Source of the DNA: Halomarina oriensis
GTDB taxonomy: Archaea > Halobacteriota > Halobacteria > Halobacteriales > Haloarculaceae
Direction: 5' to 3'
NCBI RefSeq assembly: GCF_009791395.1
Contig: NZ_WSZK01000015.1
Coordinates: 620,001-684,000, forward strand
DNA: 64,000 nt
The first letter of the stretch is position 1; each line of letters starts with the position of its first letter. Position numbers and translations under genes: made by a program. Of the stretch, positions 59,200 through 64,000 are shown piece after piece. Below the pieces are notes generated by a model that saw nothing but the letters and a program-made list of their open reading frames with translations, ran no database searches and was not told the origin of the DNA.

Positions 59200-61263
59200 T
59201 CAGACCGCCCGGAAGTGTCCCTGGTTCGGTTCGTACACGTCACCCTGATCTTTCAGCTTCTGAATTTCGTGGTCGACGCGGTCCTCGTCGGTGCCCATGT
59301 CGCCGGCAATTTCGTAGACCTTCTCGATGGGCGCTCCGTTGTCGTGTTTCCCCTCCAGGTCACTGATGATGGCCCTGATGGACTTCACCCGCTGACGCTG
59401 GCTCTGGGAGGTCCCCGCCTCGACGATATCGACATCGAGCTCGCCAGTCTCCGGGTCGACGCCCACGTCTTCGAGACACCGGCGATGGATGGCCATCACT
59501 CGCTCGACGTCCGTCCGCGTCACCTCTTCGCGAAGGTGGATGCGGGCGCTCGCCTCCGCGAGTCGGATGATGCCCTCGTTCATCCGCGCCGTGACGGGGA
59601 TGGCCTCATTCTCCGGGTTCGCGCTTCGGAGCGCCACGTACTCGTCGGCGATGAGGTCCATCGCGCCGTCGGTCAGCACTGGCGACAGCGTTCTGGCGTG
59701 GGCGATGAACGCCCGCATGACCTCCTCGTCGATGGCCGGAGTCACGCCGGTCGCGTCGTCTGGCGTTGCGTGCTCGTTCTGCGCGAGTTGCTGGCCGACC
59801 CGGTTCGCACTCGTCTGGTGGCGGGCGACCGCTCGGTCGTGATCTGCGTCCGGCCGGTCGGTCAGCGTGAAGATGAGGTCGAACCGGGAGAGCAACGCCG
59901 GGTCGAGGTCGAACTGCTGGGCCAGGTCGCTGTGGATGTCGAAGCGGCCGTGCTTCGGGTTCGCGGCGGCGAACACCGACGTCTCGGCGGGGAGCGTTGC
60001 GTTGATGCCCGCCTTGTTGATGGAGATCTCCTGGTCGCTCATCGCCTGCAGCATCCCCGCGCGGTCCTCCTCGGCCATGTCGTCGAGCTCGTCGATGGCA
60101 CACAGCCCACCACTCGCTTTCACGAGCGCCCCCGCTTCGAGCGTCCAGCCACCTCCGCCGAAGTCGTCGTTCACCGCCGCGGCCGTCAGACCGGCGGCTG
60201 TGCTCCCGCGACCGGTCGTCGTCACCGACCGCGGCATCAGGTTCGCGGCGTACTTCAGGTGCGTCGACTTGCCCGTCCCCGGGTCGCCGATGATGAGACA
60301 GTGGGAGTTCCCGCGGATGGTACTCCCGTCGGGCAGGCGCTTGTGGACGCCGCCGAACATGATGTAGGCGATAGCCTCCTTGATAAGACGATCGCCCATG
60401 TGCGAGGGATTGATCGAATCGACGATCTGCTCGACTGGATTCGGACTGTTCGCTATCTCGCGGATGCGCTCGATGTGCTCGGCGACGTTGACGTCGCCGA
60501 GGTCGGCGGTCGTCCGCTCGATGGACTCAGCCTCGCCGTACAGTTCGAGCAGCGGCTTCTTCGTCCGCCCGCTCGTCTTCGGGCGCGACTCGATACGGCA
60601 GTTCGCGACGATGCGGTCCCCCGCGACCACCTCGCCGACGAGGTCGTCCGTGAGCGTGATGTCGAACTCCTCGCTCGTCATCCCGTGCGAGCGCTCTGGC
60701 GGCGTCTTCAGCCGGGCGAGTTGGTGGTCGACGCGCTCGGACTGCTGTTTGTTCAGCCGGAAGGGACCCTGTCGCTCACAGCCGTGACACTCGTGGGGGT
60801 CCTGGAGTTCGTCGCCCACCTGCGGCACACGCGTGAGCGTCCCGCAGCGCTGACAGTCGAACGCCGCCTCCTTCAGCAACTCCTGGCGGGCAGAGACCTT
60901 CGTGACCTGCCCGTGGACGCCCTGGAGTCGCCCGTCGACGGCCTTCGGTCGCCACATCCCGACGTCCCAGACCGCGTCCGGTGGCAGGTCGGTGATTCGG
61001 ACGTGTGCTCCGCGCAGGTTGACGTCCACCGGGAGGTCGTACAGCGCGAGCGCTTCCTCGAGCAGCTCCTTCGCCTTCTCCGGTTGGTCGAAGACCATTC
61101 CCGCGACGTCCTCAGCCCCTCTCTCCAAGTCGCGGTAGGACACGGTGAGCGAACGCTGCTCCTGTGGGTAGTGACGGGCGAGCTCTCCGATGGCGTCCTT
61201 GTAGTAGACGCGGTAGAACTCGTCGAGATCATCGACCAGTTCCGCGGAAGCTGCCTCACTCAT
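59200..61263 (-). CDS. mcm: Viral MCM replicative helicase
   Basis: 687 residues from MSEAASAEL, with a GGGGTGG ribosome-site-like run just upstream; a GTG at 61272 is an alternative. Zinc site C137, C140, C159, C162. Walker A GDPGTGKST at 327-335, Walker B IDEL with Asp391-Glu392, arginine finger Arg460 (LLSRFDLIF). The C-terminal winged helix ends at NQGHFRAV. Full length for an archaeal MCM. It would replace host MCM at the viral origin. Confidence 0.95.
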   Translation of the reverse strand: MSEAASAELVDDLDEFYRVYYKDAIGELARHYPQEQRSLTVSYRDLERGAEDVAGMVFDQPEKAKELLEEALALYDLPVDVNLRGAHVRITDLPPDAVWDVGMWRPKAVDGRLQGVHGQVTKVSARQELLKEAAFDCQRCGTLTRVPQVGDELQDPHECHGCERQGPFRLNKQQSERVDHQLARLKTPPERSHGMTSEEFDITLTDDLVGEVVAGDRIVANCRIESRPKTSGRTKKPLLELYGEAESIERTTADLGDVNVAEHIERIREIANSPNPVEQIVDSINPSHMGDRLIKEAIAYIMFGGVHKRLPDGSTIRGNSHCLIIGDPGTGKSTHLKYAANLMPRSVTTTGRGSTAAGLTAAAVNDDFGGGGWTLEAGALVKASGGLCAIDELDDMAEEDRAGMLQAMSDQEISINKAGINATLPAETSVFAAANPKHGRFDIHSDLAQQFDLDPALLSRFDLIFTLTDRPDADHDRAVARHQTSANRVGQQLAQNEHATPDDATGVTPAIDEEVMRAFIAHARTLSPVLTDGAMDLIADEYVALRSANPENEAIPVTARMNEGIIRLAEASARIHLREEVTRTDVERVMAIHRRCLEDVGVDPETGELDVDIVEAGTSQSQRQRVKSIRAIISDLEGKHDNGAPIEKVYEIAGDMGTDEDRVDHEIQKLKDQGDVYEPNQGHFRAV

Positions 61264-61284
61264 CTCGTCCACCCCCCACGAGGC

Positions 61285-61304
61285 TTGTAACGAGATTACT
61301 ACAG
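61285..61304. repeat. Left copy of 20-bp inverted repeat
   Basis: TTGTAACGAGATTACTACAG, identical to the reverse complement of 61481-61500. It lies 22 bp upstream of the MCM ATG. Confidence 0.9.
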
Positions 61305-61418
61305 GCTGAACGGGCCGTAACGGTGCTTACTCGGCTGCCAGAGACGCCAGCAGTCGAGATACCCACGACTAATCGACAGTTGCTTACAGGTTGTTTCATC
61401 GGTGTGGTTTAGCTCGTG

Positions 61419-62039
61419 TTAATCCTGAGTGGAACTCGTGACGTGAGTAGCCGTGTCTGAACCGGTGGGTGCATCCGCCGCTGTAGTAATCTCGTTACAA
61501 CGTGCGTAGGCCGGTAACTCCGCCAATTTCAGGATAACCGCGTCGGCGCGGTTCCCCGCCCGGCTGAGTTTGCTCCCCATCGTGAAGCCATCGGCATCGG
61601 CGGCGTCGCGCATGGCGTCGAACGCCTGCGGACGGTGGACCGAGCCGTGTCCGTAGTCGGCGAGGAGCTCCTCGACCTCCTTGTAGTAGAGCGCGACCTC
61701 CGCGCTGGGGTCGTCGGGGTCGTCCTCTTTGGCCTCCGCCCGCCGGATCATCGCCTGCCGAACGTCGGCTGCCCGTTTCGCGGGCGAGGATTGTTCGTCC
61801 TCGGCGAGGCCGGCGATGGACTCGAACTTCTGTTCGAGCCGCTGGTTTTCGCTCCGCACTTCCCGCAGCTCGGCTTTCACCGACTGCATGTCGTCAAGAA
61901 GTGCGGCGATGGCGTCGCCGTTCTCTTCCATCGTCGGGAAGAGCTTGTGCTTCCGGACGGCGTGCCAGTCGTTCTTGAGCGCCTCGTGTTCTGTACGCAG
62001 TCCCTCGAACTCTTCGCGGGTGGGGGTGTCCTCGGTCAC
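61419..62039 (-). CDS. Coiled-coil protein, unknown
   Basis: 206 residues from GTG at 62039, overlapping the stop of the membrane miniprotein (GTGA). A long coiled coil (LLDDMQSVKAELREVRSENQRLEQKFESIAGLAEDEQSS) then a helical domain (EVALYYKEVEELLADYGHGSVHRPQAFDAM). The right origin repeat lies inside its last codons. Confidence 0.55.
   Translation of the reverse strand: MTEDTPTREEFEGLRTEHEALKNDWHAVRKHKLFPTMEENGDAIAALLDDMQSVKAELREVRSENQRLEQKFESIAGLAEDEQSSPAKRAADVRQAMIRRAEAKEDDPDDPSAEVALYYKEVEELLADYGHGSVHRPQAFDAMRDAADADGFTMGSKLSRAGNRADAVILKLAELPAYARCNEITTAADAPTGSDTATHVTSSTQD
61481..61500. repeat. Right copy of 20-bp inverted repeat
   Basis: CTGTAGTAATCTCGTTACAA, the exact reverse complement of 61285-61304, within the end of the coiled-coil gene (codes for ARCNEITTA). 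Confidence 0.9.
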
Positions 62040-62179
62040 GAGAGGAACACCCCGATGAATCCGATGACGAGTGCGAGGCCGCCAGCAGTCCATGCGTAGG
62101 CGTCCTCGAACAGGCCCCCGCCGATGATGCAGGTCAGTGCGCCGGCGACGGCGATGCTGACGAAGAGGTTGGTGCTCAT
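62036..62179 (-). CDS. Membrane miniprotein
   Basis: 47 residues, MSTNLFVSIAVAGALTCIIG with a second segment AWTAGGLALVIGFIGVFLS. Two short helices. Start and stop overlap neighbours (ATGA and GTGA). Possible holin or exclusion protein; unknown. Confidence 0.55.
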   Translation of the reverse strand: MSTNLFVSIAVAGALTCIIGGGLFEDAYAWTAGGLALVIGFIGVFLS

Positions 62180-62478
62180 CGCGTCTCACCCATCGGTGGC
62201 AGGCCGCGGTCTGCGGGCCAGGACCCTTCGGTGATGTTCTCGACGCCGGCTCGCTCGGCGAAGCTCACGACGGTCCCGGCGTCGGTCGTCCAGGCGTCGT
62301 AGTAGCCACCACCAGGGCCGTGACCGATGACGGCGAACTCACCGCGGTCGTTGAGCGTCCCCGCTGGGTGGCGCTTGACGATGTGCCGACCGGCTTTCGA
62401 GTCCAGTCGGACCACCACTCCGCGACGGCAGAGCGCCGGGACCATCTTCGGGTCGTCGACGTCGGCAGTGAGACTCAC
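62176..62478 (-). CDS. Viral protein, unknown
   Basis: 100 residues starting with GTG at 62478. VRLDSKAGRHIVKRHPAGTLNDRGEFAVIGHGPGGGYYDAWTTDAGTVVSF looks like a compact beta domain. Not recognised. Confidence 0.5.
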   Translation of the reverse strand: MSLTADVDDPKMVPALCRRGVVVRLDSKAGRHIVKRHPAGTLNDRGEFAVIGHGPGGGYYDAWTTDAGTVVSFAERAGVENITEGSWPADRGLPPMGETR

Positions 62479-62522
62479 GTCGAGTCGCCTCCAGCAGCGT
62501 CGGGGCCGGCGGCCTCAGACAT
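62475..62522 (-). CDS. Possible 15-residue micro-ORF
   Basis: MSEAAGPDAAGGDST, from an ATG inside the end of the large HTH gene to a GTGA overlap with the next start. It may only link translation across the gap. Confidence 0.25.
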   Translation of the reverse strand: MSEAAGPDAAGGDST

Positions 62523-63708
62523 GCTTCCCCTCCTTGATGACGACGACGCGAGACAGCGCCGTCTCGATGTCCTCGCGCTCGACGGTCGGTCCCTTCTTAA
62601 CCTTCTCGCGGATGCCGAGGTCCTTGGCGAGTTTGCTGGCGTTCTGTCGGTTGATTCGCAACCCTTGCTGAACGTCGTAGAGCGTGTCGGCACCGTCGAA
62701 CGTGTCGATAATCGAGTCGACGCCGACCGTCGAGCCGTACTCGTCGAGGTCGAGAACATCCCCGTGCCGAACGCTATCGGTCAGGTCGTAGTGGTCGAGG
62801 ATGCGGTAGGCCCGCCCCTGCTCGACGTCGAAGTCGGCAGCGACGTCCTCCAGCGTCTCGTAAAACTTCGCGACCTCGTGGACGTCGCCGTCGGTCAGCC
62901 CATCGGGGAGGTCCGGCGACCGGCCGACGTTCTCCTCGGCCTCGTCTGGTTGGTCCTCGGCGTCTTCTCCAGAGCGCTCGTCGGTGCTCGCTTCGTCCGT
63001 GTCGTCACCGTCCTCTTGGACGTCGTCGGAGTCGTCGATGCGAGCAAACGGTTCTGTGGCGACGGTGTACGTCGCAGGGCCGTTGCCGTGGCGCTCGACG
63101 TCGACGAACAGGTCGTCGCGGTCGTCCTCGGCGAGTTGACCGAGGTAGTGGCCGGCCGCGCGTGAGTTGAAGTTCGTCCCCGCGGTGATGGCACTGGCAC
63201 GCTCGCTCTCGACAGGTGCCTGTTCGATGAGGAGGTCCGCGAGCCACTCTCGCTTCTCGCCGTTCGTGAGCGCGGAGAAGTCGACGCCGTCCTCCCGATG
63301 CTCGTCTTCGCTCTCACTCGGCCGGTTGGGAACGTCGACGCCCCCGGTGGCTTCGACGATGGCCGGGCGGCCGCTATCGACCGTCGGTGGGGTCGGAGCG
63401 GCCAGTCCGTCAGATTCCTGGCCGGCCTCTTCCTGGACATCCGTCGCGTCCTCGTCGATGACGCGAGGAGCGAGGACAGTTCCGACGCGCGTGTTTTCGA
63501 GCGTCCGAAGTGCGAGCCCGATACTCTCGCCGTCGGGCATCGTCATCGGCGTCACGCGGACGGTGGTCTTGTCGGTACGTTCGATGTACTCCGTCAGCGC
63601 CTCGCGAAGGCGACGCGCATCGACAAGGGCGGTGGGGTCGTCAACACCGGGCTCGACGACGCCCGTCGCGAAGACGCGGTCGCCCGCCTCCGCTTCGAGA
63701 AGCTTCAC
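62515..63708 (-). CDS. Large viral HTH protein, candidate replication initiator or regulator
   Basis: 397 residues from GTG at 63708, with GGAGGTGG upstream. The N-terminal 90 residues form an alpha/beta domain (RVFATGVVEPGVDDPTALVDARRLREALTEYIE). A middle winged-helix-like part (FNSRAAGHYLGQLAEDDRDDLFVDVE) and acidic linker lead to two HTH-like segments (VAADFDVEQGRAYRILDHYDL and QGLRINRQNASKLAKDLGIREKVKKG). Head of the replication operon, close to the attachment site. Function inferred only. Confidence 0.6.
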   Translation of the reverse strand: MKLLEAEAGDRVFATGVVEPGVDDPTALVDARRLREALTEYIERTDKTTVRVTPMTMPDGESIGLALRTLENTRVGTVLAPRVIDEDATDVQEEAGQESDGLAAPTPPTVDSGRPAIVEATGGVDVPNRPSESEDEHREDGVDFSALTNGEKREWLADLLIEQAPVESERASAITAGTNFNSRAAGHYLGQLAEDDRDDLFVDVERHGNGPATYTVATEPFARIDDSDDVQEDGDDTDEASTDERSGEDAEDQPDEAEENVGRSPDLPDGLTDGDVHEVAKFYETLEDVAADFDVEQGRAYRILDHYDLTDSVRHGDVLDLDEYGSTVGVDSIIDTFDGADTLYDVQQGLRINRQNASKLAKDLGIREKVKKGPTVEREDIETALSRVVVIKEGKHV

Positions 63709-63740
63709 GCGACCACCTCCAAGTCAGCTGACCCTGCCCA

Positions 63741-63748
63741 CTTTTGGT
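63741..63748 (+). promoter_or_regulatory. Possible viral-end promoter for the SDR gene
   Basis: CTTTTGGT lies 27-34 bp before the ATG at 63775. It is a weak TATA candidate supplied by the virus after integration; on the minus strand the same bases could serve the HTH gene. Confidence 0.3.
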
Positions 63749-63774
63749 GACATGGCGCGCACTCGGTGACACTC

Positions 63775-63790
63775 ATGGCCGACATGTCCG
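63775..63790. other. attR, right attachment site
   Basis: atggccgacat with tccg after one mismatch, matching 21605-21620. The core is the start codon and next codons of the SDR gene. Confidence 0.7.
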
Positions 63791-64000
63791 TCGAGGACGC
63801 GATGGCGAAGTACGGACCCAGCGAGATAACGACCGACGACCTGCTGACGGTCCCCGACCCGGCGTTCACCGCCGAGAACGTCGCGCTCGTGACCGGTGCT
63901 GGCAACGGCATCGGACGGGCCATCGCGCTCGGCCTCGCCGCCAACGGTCTCACCGTCGTCGGCGTCGACGTCGACGAGGACGGACTGGCCGAGGTCGAAG
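63775..64000 (+). CDS. Short-chain dehydrogenase (partial), integration target gene
   Basis: 75 residues visible. After MADMSVEDAMAKYGPSEI and a helical leader, VALVTGAGNGIGRAIALGLA has the Rossmann loop T40-G-x3-G-I-G47, and VDVDEDG ends the second strand (Asp for NAD). The 33-residue leader before the fold is found in haloarchaeal 3-hydroxybutyrate dehydrogenase-like SDRs, which would suit the PHA locus 50 kb away (8 kb without the provirus). The exact substrate is uncertain. The coding frame is intact although the provirus ends at its first codons. Confidence 0.75.
   Translation, partial: MADMSVEDAMAKYGPSEITTDDLLTVPDPAFTAENVALVTGAGNGIGRAIALGLAANGLTVVGVDVDEDGLAEVE

Larger units (their letters stand above)
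61264..61500. other. Candidate viral replication origin
   Basis: The stretch between MCM and the coiled-coil gene is AT-richer than its surroundings. It is bracketed by the 20-bp inverted repeats at 61285-61304 and 61481-61500, and contains two GTGCTTAC/TTGCTTAC words near 61337 and 61381. The left repeat covers the likely MCM TATA position. Confidence 0.6.
21605..63785. mobile_element. Integrated tailed provirus, about 42.2 kb, siphovirus-like
   Basis: The element is bounded by a shared 11-bp core and opens with a tyrosine recombinase. It contains a full head and tail morphogenesis series (terminases to tail spike), MCM, PCNA, regulators and many small orphan genes. No sheath gene is seen and the tape measure is long, so a non-contractile tail is expected. 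Size and content recall temperate haloarchaeal siphoviruses such as Halorubrum virus BJ1 (from memory, about 42 kb). All core modules look intact, so it may be inducible. Confidence 0.92.

Noticed and set aside
59215-61290. Long open frame antisense to MCM
   Set aside because: Composition shadow of the MCM gene, which carries all AAA+ motifs.
61285-61500. Inverted repeat as ends of a small transposon (MITE)
   Set aside because: The interval carries no target duplication and one repeat is inside a coding gene without disrupting it; an origin or operator fits better beside MCM.
21605-63785. CRISPR array or restriction-modification/toxin-antitoxin system in the provirus
   Set aside because: No regularly spaced direct repeats, methylase motifs or toxin folds were seen; the repeats found are the tape measure units, hairpins and the origin pair.

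Overview
The window is haloarchaeal (class Halobacteria) chromosomal DNA. The support is very high GC with proteins rich in Asp and Glu, TATA-like boxes about 25-30 bp upstream of near-leaderless starts, and marker genes such as a halophilic malate dehydrogenase, Hef and Hel308 helicases, KEOPS Cgi121, a p27 autoantigen-like zinc-ribbon protein and an archaeal PhaR-PhaP-PhaE-PhaC cluster. The genus cannot be fixed from sequence reading alone. The host flank occupies 1 to about 21604 and resumes at about 63775. Between them lies a complete-looking provirus of about 42.2 kb.

Host flank, left to right: the end of a membrane protein, an AEC-family transporter, an HTH regulator, hef, a p27-like protein, mdh, a ferredoxin, an unknown gene, and hel308 overlapping cgi121. 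Next comes the polyhydroxyalkanoate locus: a MaoC-type hydratase diverges from phaR-phaP-phaE-phaC, with a phaB-like reductase behind. Then come a haloarchaeal DUF-type protein, an ABC exporter, and a siderophore/iron ABC importer (ATPase, FecCD permease, Tat lipoprotein binding protein). DtxR/Idr-like palindromes of the form TTxGGnnnnCCTAA sit at the iron-transport promoters.

Provirus (21605-63785): a tyrosine recombinase lies 45 bp inside the left end. An early operon on the minus strand (23004-27295) encodes a PCNA clamp, a DEDDh exonuclease, a PadR regulator and many small, translationally coupled proteins. A lysogeny and accessory region (27296-33958) holds a phiH1-type winged-helix repressor, a Tat lipoprotein, a secreted SNase-like lipoprotein nuclease, two divergent related winged-helix regulators and small zinc-ribbon proteins. 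The late module is read on the minus strand from 58806 down to 34062 in canonical siphovirus order: small and large terminase, portal, MuF-like head protein, protease with a nested scaffold, decoration protein, HK97 major capsid protein, connectors, tail tube, tail chaperone with a -1 frameshift, tape measure, hub, and fibres/spike. A replication block (59200-63708) encodes MCM and a large HTH protein around a 20-bp inverted repeat that is a good candidate origin. No viral DNA polymerase, Orc1/Cdc6 or lysis gene was recognised. The virus probably borrows the host polymerase and supplies its own MCM and clamp.

The two provirus ends share an 11-bp core (atggccgacat, 15 of 16 matches when extended). 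At the right end this core is the start codon and first codons of a host short-chain dehydrogenase gene. Integration therefore appears to leave the coding sequence intact but exchange its promoter, a possible viral switch on a host metabolic gene. The other standout is a lambda-identical GGGAAAG slippery site with a downstream hairpin in the tail chaperone gene. Also notable are a nested scaffold start, exact 42-residue repeats in the tape measure, and a 10-bp phased repeat upstream of phaR.
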